Positions 1 to 7,303 of a stretch of DNA of 20,423 nucleotides are shown here, piece after piece. The position numbers and the translations under genes were made by a program. The notes under the pieces are model-generated. The model was not told the DNA's origin. It saw only the letters and a program-made list of their open reading frames with translations, and searched no databases. The DNA lies in the IMG/VR virus record IMGVR_UViG_3300010148_000166, positions 1 through 20,423 of that record, one strand, 5' to 3'. This DNA comes from a virus. Every line of letters starts with the position of its first letter. Position 1 is the stretch's first letter.

Positions 1-347
1 ACAGATGTATCCCAAGCTGCCTTCAGCTTTGCAATCGTGTCTGCATCTGTGATTGCTTTTGCCGCTGGTGCATCACGCAGTGCCTTCTTCTTAGCTACAG
101 AAGCAGTCTTGGCATCCGCATCGTCTGCCTCAAGTGCCTTCATGTATACTACGTCCTCTGCATCAAGCAACGGTTTACGCACTGCACGAATCTTGTCCTT
201 AAAGATCTCCTTGGCCTTTGCCAGATCCTCACTAATGACGCTCCCGCTTAAAGACCATGCACCGCGAAAGTGACGGTCAGAAGGAACGGTGGCCTTGGAA
301 GCATCGATCTGGTTCCCGTCCTTGTCTACGATGTATGTTGTCGGCAT
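1..347 (-). CDS. Tail-fibre assembly-like protein (3' partial)
   Basis: An ATG at 347 with AGAGGA seven bases upstream opens a frame that runs off the left edge (115 codons visible). The product begins MPTTYIVDKDGNQIDASKAT, then VPSDRHFRGAWSLSGSVISE, and continues with a helical segment AKAKEIFKDKIRAVRKPLLD, VVYMKALEADDADAKTASVA, KKKALRDAPAAKAITDADTI and AKLKAAWDTS. The DRxFRGAW start, the AKxIxxDxIRAxRKP helix and the KKKALRDAPA segment are common to small phage proteins beside fibre genes, often taken as tail or fibre assembly factors. The C-terminus lies outside the window. Confidence 0.78.
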   Translation of the reverse strand, partial: MPTTYIVDKDGNQIDASKATVPSDRHFRGAWSLSGSVISEDLAKAKEIFKDKIRAVRKPLLDAEDVVYMKALEADDADAKTASVAKKKALRDAPAAKAITDADTIAKLKAAWDTS

Positions 348-358
348 TTTATGTTCCT

Positions 359-820
359 CTAAGCTGCCAGTTCATCAGAGATACGCCAGGCGTTTCTCCA
401 CTCGCGTGTCCTCGGAAGCTGTTGCTTCCGACAGATCACCATCTTCGGGCGATTGCCCTCGTCCCACGACTGCCATACAGACTGTGGTACGTCCTTCTGG
501 ATGAGGTACTCGATAGCCTCTTCTTCGGTCATCGGCCCCATCGGTTCTGTGTCATGCAGCAAGTAGCCGCGTGTGTGTTTCTTGAAGTCGGGCTGTGCCT
601 CGTCCTTCTCTAACTCCCAGTATACCCAAACCGGCGGCAATATCCCACCCTGCAAAGCACAAGCCATCCAATTGGGATCAGGCACCATTATCCTAGCGCA
701 TTCGTCTACCTTGTCTTCGTAGACAACGCGATAGTCTGACTGCACACCATCAAGGTTTTCCTTTGCCCAGCAGAGCCGTTCCCATAGATGTGTGCCTTGA
801 AACTCTGGGGTCACTGTCAT
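359..820 (-). CDS. Conserved phage protein, probable tail-fibre assembly or tail component
   Basis: Product of 153 residues starting at 820, where the ATG overlaps the previous TGA (ATGA). A longer frame to 859 would run further into that gene. TVTPEFQGTHLWERLCWAKE, QSDYRVVYEDKVDECARIMV and PDPNWMACALQGGILPPVWV form the N-terminal half. PMTEEEAIEYLIQKDVPQSV and RPKMVICRKQQLPRTREWRN form the C-terminal half, which ends AWRISDELAA. I recognise this combination from marine phages next to fibre genes. The terminal RxWRNAW motif resembles DRHFRGAW near the start of the next product. It is soluble, and an assembly-factor role is an inference from position. Confidence 0.76.
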   Translation of the reverse strand: MTVTPEFQGTHLWERLCWAKENLDGVQSDYRVVYEDKVDECARIMVPDPNWMACALQGGILPPVWVYWELEKDEAQPDFKKHTRGYLLHDTEPMGPMTEEEAIEYLIQKDVPQSVWQSWDEGNRPKMVICRKQQLPRTREWRNAWRISDELAA

Positions 821-1200
821 GCGAGGTCTCCGTGTACCGATGTTCCAACCTCGACGCAATCATCACGAGAATTGTCATTACACAGCACTGTTACTTGTCG
901 ATGAGATGACGTTGAGGCTGTACCGCTATTAGTACATATCCTGCCAAAATTGCCATTAAAGCCGTCCTTTGCACCACCGCTATAAGCGTAGTCATCATTT
1001 GCCATATTGTTTGTTAAAACCACAGAATGTTCGCCTACCTCATGGTCTGTGATCGAACTGGAGTTTAAGCTATCACGGATAGTTGTATCAGAGTTGTAAT
1101 TTGTCCACGCCTTTGCACTACCACCCACAACATATTCTGTAGACACAGAACCTTCAGTCGAGTGCGTCAGGGTATCCGCTTTGATTATACCGAATGCCAT
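817..1200 (-). CDS. Fibre-associated protein, paralogue B
   Basis: Product of 127 residues. Its ATG shares a base with the stop of the S74 fibre gene, and its own stop overlaps the next start as ATGA. The N-terminus MAFGIIKADTLTHSTEGSVS is followed by AKAWTNYN, then RDSLNSSSITDHEVGEHSVV, LTNNMANDDYAYSGGAKDG, and the end DDCVEVGTSVHGDLA. These motifs parallel the 146-residue product at 2015-2455 in order and spacing, so the two are likely diverged duplicates. It is probably part of, or displayed on, the fibre complex. Function is otherwise unknown. Confidence 0.76.
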   Translation of the reverse strand: MAFGIIKADTLTHSTEGSVSTEYVVGGSAKAWTNYNSDTTIRDSLNSSSITDHEVGEHSVVLTNNMANDDYAYSGGAKDGFNGNFGRICTNSGTASTSSHRQVTVLCNDNSRDDCVEVGTSVHGDLA

Positions 1201-2018
1201 TACTCACCTGCCTCCAGTGCTGCGACTTTTGTCTCGAGTGCTTCAATCTTTGCGATGGCTTCTTGCAGTGCGCCGGTAAGCAGCGGAACCAGCTTAGATT
1301 GGTCAATCCCCTGCATGACAGCTTTGCCGTCTTCGTCCACTTTATCCTTAGTGCCGCTGATTGCTTCTGGCACGACGGTCTGCGCTTCATGCGCAAGGAA
1401 ACCGTCAACGGTTCTGTCTGGGTCAATAATGAAGTTGAACCGTTTGGGTGACAGCGCCTTCACACGAGTGATTGCGCCGGTCATGTCGGCTACGTTTTCT
1501 TTGAGTCGATAGTCGGAGGATGTACCGTAATTAACCGCGCTATTACTATAATCAATGCCGCCCACATTGGAGCCGTTGTGGAAAAAATAATGTCCAGCAA
1601 AGTCGCCGCTAGCCGTTTTGTGTTGGTCAACCCGTGCTACATTAGCATCTGCGCCAGTGTTTAACTCTAAACCAGGGTCGTTTGAAGTAAGTGAGGTTTT
1701 GCCTATTAGCACGGCTCCGCTGCTGGATTCGATGCGCATACGTTCTGTGTTGTTTGTAGCAAAGGTCAGATTGTGTGAATTGGGTGTGCCAATGACTGCT
1801 TCGCTAACACTTCCCGGCGCAGCCATATGAAGTTGACGTGATGTAACACCACTGTCTTTTAGGAGGATGCCAGAACCTGTTGCATTACTATTGAAAGTAT
1901 CTGTGCCGGTCATAGTAGCAGAGCCAGTTACAGCAACACGGCCCGTGCCATCAGGGTCAAGAGTAATATCGTTGTTACTCGCAAGGCTGGAGATTTTGTT
2001 TGTTTTTACCTCACTCAT
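1200..2018 (-). CDS. Tail fibre with C-terminal peptidase S74 intramolecular chaperone
   Basis: Product of 272 residues, started at 2018 because GGAG lies about eight bases upstream and the ATG overlaps the previous stop as ATGA. A longer frame to 2042 lacks support. The shaft has TNNTERMRIESSSGAVLIGK, a standard fibre repeat phrase. From about residue 165 the S74 chaperone begins: SSDYRLKENVADM with Ser168 and Lys173, five apart as in the catalytic Ser-Lys dyad of endosialidase-type chaperones. Then come LSPKRFNFIIDPDRTVDGFL, AHEAQTVVPEAI and a terminal helix (LVPLLTGALQEAIAKIEALE) that would trimerise. The chaperone should fold the trimeric fibre and then cut itself off before Ser168. The stop overlaps the next start (TAATG). 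Confidence 0.92.
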   Translation of the reverse strand: MSEVKTNKISSLASNNDITLDPDGTGRVAVTGSATMTGTDTFNSNATGSGILLKDSGVTSRQLHMAAPGSVSEAVIGTPNSHNLTFATNNTERMRIESSSGAVLIGKTSLTSNDPGLELNTGADANVARVDQHKTASGDFAGHYFFHNGSNVGGIDYSNSAVNYGTSSDYRLKENVADMTGAITRVKALSPKRFNFIIDPDRTVDGFLAHEAQTVVPEAISGTKDKVDEDGKAVMQGIDQSKLVPLLTGALQEAIAKIEALETKVAALEAGE

Positions 2019-2455
2019 AAGAGATCTCCAATAGTCATACAATAACTTGCACTTACATCGACATTATCGCCTTGTGCATTAGCGTCTGAATTTTTTCCCG
2101 TGAAAAAATCAACTTGTCCTGTAGTTGGTGCAGTCATCGTTGAATCGCTTACAAGATGTCCTATGTTTGCATTTACTCCACACCTAGTGTCGCCAGCAAG
2201 TCTAGTCTCTCCGCCATCAGTAGCATTCATGCAAGATGCAAAATGGCATCTGTCCGTCACCGAACTAAAATTGTTTGTAAATTTAGTGGTGAAATCGCCT
2301 GCTCCGTGGTCCTGTAGAGTGGTTTGATTTAACGAGCCATCTACTATACCATCCACTGCGTCATAGTTGACCCAGTGTTTCGCAGCCTCTTGCTTCGTCA
2401 GCGTAGCCGCACCACCGCTGGTGCTTTGGATAGTATCTGCCTTTAGTGTACTCAT
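2015..2455 (-). CDS. Fibre-associated protein, paralogue A
   Basis: Product of 146 residues, coupled to both neighbours by ATGA overlaps. N-terminal LKADTIQSTSGGAATLTKQE followed by AAKHWVNYD is the KADT-type opening of many phage fibre proteins. The body has DGSLNQTTLQDHGAGDFTTK, FTNNFSSVTDRCHFASCMN and a Cys-containing stretch. The end is DNVDVSASYCMTIGDLL. The 127-residue product at 817-1200 shares the same order of motifs (KADT, AKxWxNY, DSLN, TDHxxG, TNN, final GDL). The two genes flank the S74 fibre gene. A role in the fibre complex is inferred; no enzymatic motif is present. Confidence 0.78.
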   Translation of the reverse strand: MSTLKADTIQSTSGGAATLTKQEAAKHWVNYDAVDGIVDGSLNQTTLQDHGAGDFTTKFTNNFSSVTDRCHFASCMNATDGGETRLAGDTRCGVNANIGHLVSDSTMTAPTTGQVDFFTGKNSDANAQGDNVDVSASYCMTIGDLL

Positions 2456-2907
2456 AGCGTCACCAATGTCCCGCCGCTTTCAACGGTCAGGGTCACGCCA
2501 CTGGCTACAGTGAACGGACCTGTCACGTTTGCGTTCTCAGTTGCAAGGATGGTTATGTTACTTGTGAGGCTCTGTGCGTTAGTGCGAAACAAACCACCGC
2601 CCTTGAAGTTGCCCTTGTTGGCCGCTGGCGGCGTCACAGAACCTCGAGTCAGTCCTAAGAAGTTAATAAAGATATTGTTTGTTCCAGAAGAAGGTGCGTT
2701 CCCTGATCCAAACTCAAGCGTAGTGGAGTTTGTTAGTGTGTAGGCGTTAGAGTCCTGAACTACGCCATCCACAGAAACCAAGATGTCCTGAACGTCCGAG
2801 ACCGCGTTGTCCAACGTGAACGAAGTTGTGGAACCGTTGCCGCTCTCCCGCTGAACTACAGGGATGTTCTCAAAATGTGTGGCCGGTCTATTTCCAGTGT
2901 ATGGCAC
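2452..2907 (-). CDS. Tail-fibre-region protein with GTG start
   Basis: Product of 151 residues. The start is a GTG at 2907 with AAGGAG six bases upstream; no ATG lies in a better position. The N-terminus PYTGNRPATHFENIPVVQRE is followed by a domain common in phage fibre proteins: GSTTSFTLDNAVSDVQDILV, SVDGVVQDSNAYTLTNSTTL, NNIFINFLGLTRGSVTPPAA. The C-terminus (NVTGPFTVASGVTLTVESGG) repeats a short beta motif typical of fibre shafts. The stop overlaps the next start as ATGA. It is probably a fibre or fibre-adapter subunit. Confidence 0.8.
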   Translation of the reverse strand: MPYTGNRPATHFENIPVVQRESGNGSTTSFTLDNAVSDVQDILVSVDGVVQDSNAYTLTNSTTLEFGSGNAPSSGTNNIFINFLGLTRGSVTPPAANKGNFKGGGLFRTNAQSLTSNITILATENANVTGPFTVASGVTLTVESGGTLVTL

Positions 2908-2918
2908 AATGCGCTCCT

Positions 2919-3245
2919 TTAACTACTGATCGCATCCACTGCGGAAACCCATACATCCACAGAGTCCGCTGCACTTGACTGAACCTTCAAAGCATCTCCT
3001 GATTGCAGGACGATTTTAGCACCACCATCCAAAACCTGTAGAGCTGATGCCGCCGGTATCGGAGCATCTTTGACCAGGTAATGATCGTTTGAACTCACCG
3101 TTAAAAACACGCTTACCGTAATCTGAGAAGTGGTGGTATTAGCTAGATTGATTCCAACCAAAGTATCGTTTGAATTTGACGTATGTATCGCAACTGCTGA
3201 TGTGCCCACATTTCTTGCAATATACCGTGTAAAGTCCTGTGCCAT
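2919..3245 (-). CDS. Small conserved structural protein (MAQDFTRYIARNVG family)
   Basis: Product of 108 residues with GGAGAAGG upstream, 9 bases after the previous stop. AQDFTRYIARNVGTSAVAIH, VGINLANTTTSQITVSVFLT, HYLVKDAPIPAASALQVLDG, AKIVLQSGDALKVQSSAADS and VDVWVSAVDAI together suggest a single beta-sandwich domain. I recognise it as a small protein widespread in marine podo- and myoviruses beside fibre genes. The partner is not known. There are no signal, membrane or catalytic features. Confidence 0.8.
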   Translation of the reverse strand: MAQDFTRYIARNVGTSAVAIHTSNSNDTLVGINLANTTTSQITVSVFLTVSSNDHYLVKDAPIPAASALQVLDGGAKIVLQSGDALKVQSSAADSVDVWVSAVDAISS

Positions 3246-3254
3246 TACCTTCTC

Positions 3255-3941
3255 CTAAAGTGCTATCGCCATTGCAATAGCAAATCCCGCTGTCGCTCCT
3301 GTTGATCCGCTTGACGCTGATGTCACCCTTCCATCAGCCGCCACAGTTATACTTGAGTTTGTATAGCTACCAGCCGAGACCCCTGAATTTGCGATATCCG
3401 TTGCGATTGACACGTTGCCTAAGTTTGTCATTGCAGTAGCACTGGCGGTCACATCCCCAGTTAGCGTAATCGTTGGACTCTTTTCTACGGTGACGCCACT
3501 CTCAATAGTGCCGCTAGACAACGTCAGACTAGAAAAAGCGTCTACCGCCGCTCCAGATCCATCCGTGTAGATGACCTTTGTTTCACCGTTAGGAATTGAC
3601 GGGTTGGTACCGGAACTGACGATTTCAATCGTCTGACTACCAGAGGTAGCGTTCTCAATAAACCAGATTTTAGAAACTGTGCTTGGAGCAAGCGTAACTG
3701 TCCGTGTGGCTGTCAGGCTTACGCCAGAGGTAATCTTCAAGTACATCGCACGGACACCGTCCGTTGCACCGTCCGCCATTGTAATCGTGCTGTTAGCATC
3801 ACTGGCTATTGCTTCTGTGCCAAAACCAAAGGCATCCGCAATAAGCTCAAGATTTGCGTTCGTCGTCTGGCCCCAGGTGCCTGACTGTTCGCCGTCAGCA
3901 ATCTCTTCAAGACGAAGATTATTTACATATGTACTCGCCAT
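3255..3941 (-). CDS. Tail-fibre-like structural protein (MASTYVNNLRLEEI family)
   Basis: Product of 228 residues with GAGG upstream, 7 bases after the previous stop. ASTYVNNLRLEEIADGEQSG followed by TWGQTTNANLELIADAF is an N-terminal signature I know from marine phage fibre-region proteins. A beta domain follows: VRAMYLKITSG, RTVTLAPSTVSKIWFIENAT, SQTIEIVSSGTNPSIPNGET, KVIYTDGSGAAVDAF. The C-terminal part has GNVSIATDIANSGVSAGSYT and SSITVAADGRVTSASSG, phrases typical of phage tail fibres. It ends in a small-residue hydrophobic stretch (AGFAIAMAIAL). It is likely a virion appendage or baseplate-adjacent protein; the precise site is unknown. Confidence 0.82.
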   Translation of the reverse strand: MASTYVNNLRLEEIADGEQSGTWGQTTNANLELIADAFGFGTEAIASDANSTITMADGATDGVRAMYLKITSGVSLTATRTVTLAPSTVSKIWFIENATSGSQTIEIVSSGTNPSIPNGETKVIYTDGSGAAVDAFSSLTLSSGTIESGVTVEKSPTITLTGDVTASATAMTNLGNVSIATDIANSGVSAGSYTNSSITVAADGRVTSASSGSTGATAGFAIAMAIAL

Positions 3942-3948
3942 TCATGCC

Positions 3949-6543
3949 TCACGCTGCTATGTCTTCCCAGTTGTCGCTAACCCCTGTGGTGATAGTGCTC
4001 CAAGATGGTGACTGACTTGGCGACACAGCACTCCAAGATGGTGACTGACTCGGAACAATCTGACTCCATACCAAGACAGACCCAACTTGGCCTGTTCCGA
4101 CTATACCAGTAGCTGGCACATTTGCCAATCCCGTGACAGTTACCGAACCTAATCCACTTTGGATGGCGTCTGAAGTAACCTGAACGTTTGCTGATGCAAG
4201 TGCAACAGCGGTTCCCTGCGATGCCGTCAGGCCAATGCCTGTAACGTCTATATTGTTGTTGGTAACTAGAGAAACTTCTCCAACAGATCCAGTGGCCTCT
4301 ATTCCTGTGGCAGGGATGTTGGCCTCGCCAACAACGGTAACTGAGTCAATCTCGCCAGTGGCCTCTGATCCCGTAACAACCACAGTTACGCCAATAACAG
4401 CTTCAGCGGTTCCTACCTGACCTGTAGCCTCTTCCCCTGTAACAGAAACGATAGCTTGAGCATCTACCGTCACAGAATCAATTTCGCCGGTTGCCTCTAG
4501 ACCGGTAACATCTATGTTGTTGTTGGTTACGGGGGTAACCGAACCGACCTCAGAGGTAGCCTCCAAACCAGTCTGAGGGACATTAGCATCCGCTGTAACA
4601 GTTTCATCACCAACTTCGCCTGTGGCTTCAGAACCAGTGACCGCTACATTCGCCGCCGCCACAACAGTTTCATCACCAACGGCAGAAGTAGCTTCTAGGC
4701 CGGTAACAGCAATATTGTTATTGCTTACAGGGACAACCGAACCAACCCCGCCGGTTGCCTCCTCGCCGGTCTGTACTAGGATCTGTTGAGTGGTAACGGT
4801 TTCGTTACCAACTTCGCCTGTAGCCTCTGATCCACTGACAGCGATCACAGCGGCAGCGTCTACGGTGACAGAGCCGACGCCAGAGCTGGCCTCTAGTCCG
4901 GTCTCAGGAACAACCGCACCAGCGTCTACGGTGACAGAGCCGACTCCACCCGTTCCTTCCACACCGGTGACGGCGACATTGAAGATTACTCTTACAGTAA
5001 CCGAGCCAACTTCACCGGTGCCTTCGGATCCGGTAACAGACAAGTTCTGTGCGGTGCTTAGAGTAACAGTGCCTACAGCGGAGGTAGCTTCGGATCCAGT
5101 AACGGAAACAACCGCAGCGGCAGAAGTCTGACCGCCAAAGTTACGAACACCAAAAAGATTGGATTCTCTGTCACTACTGTCGTCTTCTACTACAGCGCCG
5201 ACAGGCACCTCTGAAACAAAGCGCATACCAGCGGTGAGCGCGTAACTCTTTTTGTTTGGAGTAAGATTGCTATCCGTAGTCGTGCTTGAGATAAGCTGGA
5301 ACTTGGTCGGAAAGTCTGATCCAGTGTTGCTTGTCGCAAGCTGTATGGTGTCTACGAGTGTGCCGCTACTGTTGTAGACCTCAATGTTGCGGTCATTTGT
5401 ACCCGGCGCACCGATGAAGTTAACAAATTCAGCCGCCTCTATCAGCCTAAACTCGTGAGCAAAACAGCCCTCCGGTATAAAGCTGGTTTTTTCACCGCCG
5501 TCACTGTCCGCAATGCTAAATGCCGCAGAGGCTTTAGCCGTTTGATACCTATTACTTGGCCCAGTAAAGTCTGTGCCCCCTGCAAAATTAGTGTTGGTTG
5601 TGCTTATCGTGGAACTGTTACTGGTCCCATCACTAGCAAATCTTGTGAAGGTTTGTGCCGTCCCGCCGTATCCATCCACCAAAATCGCTGCTGCACTGCC
5701 AGATGCAAAGCCATAAAGGAAGTCGGTGCTTGCAGGGAACGCTGATCTGCTATCGCCAGACAAGCTAGTAGAGCGTGTCTTAAAGACAATAATCGGCAAG
5801 TCTGAAAATACGGTGTATTCAGGGTCAGAAGTATCGTCAGCGTAGGATTGCGTTGTGGTCGCGGTGCTACCGACACTCAAGGTTGTGGTTGATACACCGT
5901 CCTTGAATATCTCTACCGATGCCGTGCCATACAGGGCGCGCATCTGTAATACAAAACCCGTCCTTGTATTGCGGAAGCCAAACGAAGTGCCTGCCCAAGA
6001 GGTCGGCACACCAACAGTTTGGTTGTCCCCACTTTGAAGCGTAATCGGCTTGTTGGCCGATATGATCTTGTTTTCATAATCTGACGCGGAGACTGTAAGT
6101 GTGCCACCTGCCGAACTTATTGTGCCAAGAGATGACCCGTCAGCCGAGACTGTGGTGCTAGCCTCAAAGGCCATAACAGTTATGTTGGGATCATCGGTGT
6201 CTGTAGGTACGAAGTATTCGGCGTTGAGGGCGCCGCCTAGCTCTGGGTTGCCTTGAGCCGCAAATCCAACAACGGAAACTCCTGCATTCGCAACAACCGT
6301 TACGCTACCAACCGAACCAGTAGCTTCTAGACCGGTCTCAGAAACATTGGCAACGCCGGTTACGGTTACAGAACCTACGCCTGATGTGGCCTCTAAGCCA
6401 GTTTCTGGGACGTTAGCTTCTGCATCAACCGTTACGCTACCATTACTTGCGGTAGCCGAAACTCCAGACGCAACAACAGGTAAGGGGGAGTTCCACGCCC
6501 CTTCGGACCATGAACCCCGACCCCAACCTGTTATGTTAGCCAT
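3949..6543 (-). CDS. Large repeat-containing structural protein, probable tail fibre
   Basis: Product of 864 residues with AGGAG six bases before the ATG. The N-terminus, ITGWGRGSWSEGAWNSPLPV, is a Trp/Gly motif typical of this marine phage family. Residues 26-91 are three 22-residue repeats and 92-98 a broken fourth. Residues 99-481 are a non-repeat beta-rich insert (for example MRALYGTASVEIFKDGVSTT, FIPEGCFAHEFRLIEAAEFV). Residues 482-833 are 16 further repeats of exactly 22 residues, consensus TG.EATG.VG.VTV.A.ANV.V. The end carries two SPSQSPSW units and DNWEDIAA. Probably a long fibre or spike-like surface protein, with the insert as a candidate binding domain; this is inference. No enzymatic motif is seen. 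Confidence 0.85.
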   Translation of the reverse strand: MANITGWGRGSWSEGAWNSPLPVVASGVSATASNGSVTVDAEANVPETGLEATSGVGSVTVTGVANVSETGLEATGSVGSVTVVANAGVSVVGFAAQGNPELGGALNAEYFVPTDTDDPNITVMAFEASTTVSADGSSLGTISSAGGTLTVSASDYENKIISANKPITLQSGDNQTVGVPTSWAGTSFGFRNTRTGFVLQMRALYGTASVEIFKDGVSTTTLSVGSTATTTQSYADDTSDPEYTVFSDLPIIVFKTRSTSLSGDSRSAFPASTDFLYGFASGSAAAILVDGYGGTAQTFTRFASDGTSNSSTISTTNTNFAGGTDFTGPSNRYQTAKASAAFSIADSDGGEKTSFIPEGCFAHEFRLIEAAEFVNFIGAPGTNDRNIEVYNSSGTLVDTIQLATSNTGSDFPTKFQLISSTTTDSNLTPNKKSYALTAGMRFVSEVPVGAVVEDDSSDRESNLFGVRNFGGQTSAAAVVSVTGSEATSAVGTVTLSTAQNLSVTGSEGTGEVGSVTVRVIFNVAVTGVEGTGGVGSVTVDAGAVVPETGLEASSGVGSVTVDAAAVIAVSGSEATGEVGNETVTTQQILVQTGEEATGGVGSVVPVSNNNIAVTGLEATSAVGDETVVAAANVAVTGSEATGEVGDETVTADANVPQTGLEATSEVGSVTPVTNNNIDVTGLEATGEIDSVTVDAQAIVSVTGEEATGQVGTAEAVIGVTVVVTGSEATGEIDSVTVVGEANIPATGIEATGSVGEVSLVTNNNIDVTGIGLTASQGTAVALASANVQVTSDAIQSGLGSVTVTGLANVPATGIVGTGQVGSVLVWSQIVPSQSPSWSAVSPSQSPSWSTITTGVSDNWEDIAA
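3998..4050 (-). repeat. Short direct repeat coding SPSQSPSW
   Basis: A 20-base identical segment at 3998-4017 and 4031-4050, spaced 33 bases apart (11 codons), encodes the two SPSQSPSW units near the C-terminus of the 864-residue protein. Confidence 0.85.
4045..5100 (-). repeat. 16 tandem 66-base repeats (22-residue units)
   Basis: Sixteen consecutive units of exactly 22 codons, residues 482-833 of the 864-residue protein. Invariant or nearly so: Thr-Gly at 1-2, Ala-Thr at 5-6, Gly at 10, Val-Thr-Val near 12-14. Units 6, 9 and 13 share an Asn-Asn-Asn-Ile segment at positions 17-20, and other pairs share GDETV or EIDSVTV. This suggests block duplications on top of the single-unit array. Confidence 0.92.
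6250..6468 (-). repeat. N-terminal block of the same 66-base repeats
   Basis: Three full 22-codon units plus a degenerate seven-residue beginning of a fourth (VGFAAQG), residues 26-98 of the 864-residue protein. They match the C-terminal array (TGLEATSGVGSVTV) but are separated from it by 383 non-repeat residues. Confidence 0.88.
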
Positions 6544-6559
6544 AGGAGACTCCTACAGC

Positions 6560-7009
6560 TTACGCAATACGGATGATTGCGTTACTTGCGTCAGCCGTTG
6601 GGAACTGAATCGTAAAATCACCTGCCGTGGAGGTCTTGTCTCCACCAAAAGCAAGGATGATTACTGCATCAGATGTGCCCGATCCGCCACCACTGGTGGT
6701 GTTGTAGATCATCGCACCGTTTGCAGTGACAGTAGCCGTGCTAAATGTCAGGTTTGAAAAAGAGGTAATAGCTGTGGTGCCACCACCTGGGATACTCGGC
6801 GTGACGTTAGTCAACGTACCGCCACCTGCGCTATAACCAGTGCCAGACGCCTCATTTGAGGTAGAGTAGTCTGTTGTTGCTGCACCAAGAGATGCAGAAC
6901 TAGTAAACAGAGCAAGTTTGAACGTATGACCGCTCGAGTTGGTAAAGTCGTGCTTACCTTGAAGCAGTTCCTGCTTGAAGGATGTGCACATCGCTTGTGA
7001 AATAGCCAT
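6560..7009 (-). CDS. Conserved virion structural protein (MAISQAMCTSFKQELL family)
   Basis: Product of 149 residues, ATG immediately after the previous TAA, with AAGGAGG inside the upstream gene. N-terminal AISQAMCTSFKQELLQGKHD is followed by TFKLALFTSSASLGAATTDY and by EASGTGYSAGGGTLTNVTPS. The end is GDFTIQFPTADASNAIIRI. It is beta-rich with many Thr, Ser and Gly and no charged clusters. I know this family as a common structural protein in marine and other phages, and it is regularly placed beside the repeat-bearing fibre gene that follows. Its exact location in the particle is not known to me. Confidence 0.82.
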   Translation of the reverse strand: MAISQAMCTSFKQELLQGKHDFTNSSGHTFKLALFTSSASLGAATTDYSTSNEASGTGYSAGGGTLTNVTPSIPGGGTTAITSFSNLTFSTATVTANGAMIYNTTSGGGSGTSDAVIILAFGGDKTSTAGDFTIQFPTADASNAIIRIA

Positions 7010-7303
7010 TTAAAGCCTCCTTATTGCTTCAGCTAACTGCGGATGACCTGCATCCCTCAACGCATTATACACGGTTGTTCTATCACTACGAATAGCCTCC
7101 CGCATATAAAAAGCCACAACGGTTTCCATGTGCTTTTGAAACGCTCTGGCTTGATCTCGGATACCTGGATGAGCGGCATCCGAAACTGAAATTAATTGTT
7201 TTACACACCGTTCAGCAACTTCTTCAGGGGTCCAACCACGGTATTCCGTAGTATGAACCGATACGACTGGAGTTTCTGGAACGTCTACATCTAGTTTAAA
7301 CAT
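7010..7303 (-). CDS. Small conserved protein near the adaptor gene
   Basis: Product of 97 residues with a short N-terminal arm (MFKLDVDVPETPVVSVHTTE), then a helical domain: YRGWTPEEVAERCVKQLISV, RDQARAFQKHMETVVAFYMR, EAIRSDRTTVYNALRDAGHP, QLAEAIRRL. I recognise the RGxTPEE / SDRTTVYNALRDAGH combination from marine phages and some cyanophages, but no function is established. The start is coupled (TGATG) to the adaptor gene. Its last codons contain the AAGGAGG ribosome-binding site of the next gene. It is probably a small structural or assembly protein. Confidence 0.8.
   Translation of the reverse strand: MFKLDVDVPETPVVSVHTTEYRGWTPEEVAERCVKQLISVSDAAHPGIRDQARAFQKHMETVVAFYMREAIRSDRTTVYNALRDAGHPQLAEAIRRL

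Noticed and set aside
4235-5131. Plus-strand frames and regular 66-base repeats considered as a CRISPR-like array
   Set aside because: The repeats are contiguous, without unique spacers, in frame with a conserved minus-strand protein, and degenerate. They are coding repeats, and the plus-strand frames are their shadows.
6544-6554. AGGAG/CTCCT dyad before the 864-residue gene
   Set aside because: A single central base cannot form a hairpin loop, and AGGAG is simply the ribosome-binding site.
1-7009. Diversity-generating retroelement variable region in the fibre genes
   Set aside because: No reverse transcriptase, no template repeat and no C-type lectin-like C-terminus with the usual variable-repeat layout are visible in this window.
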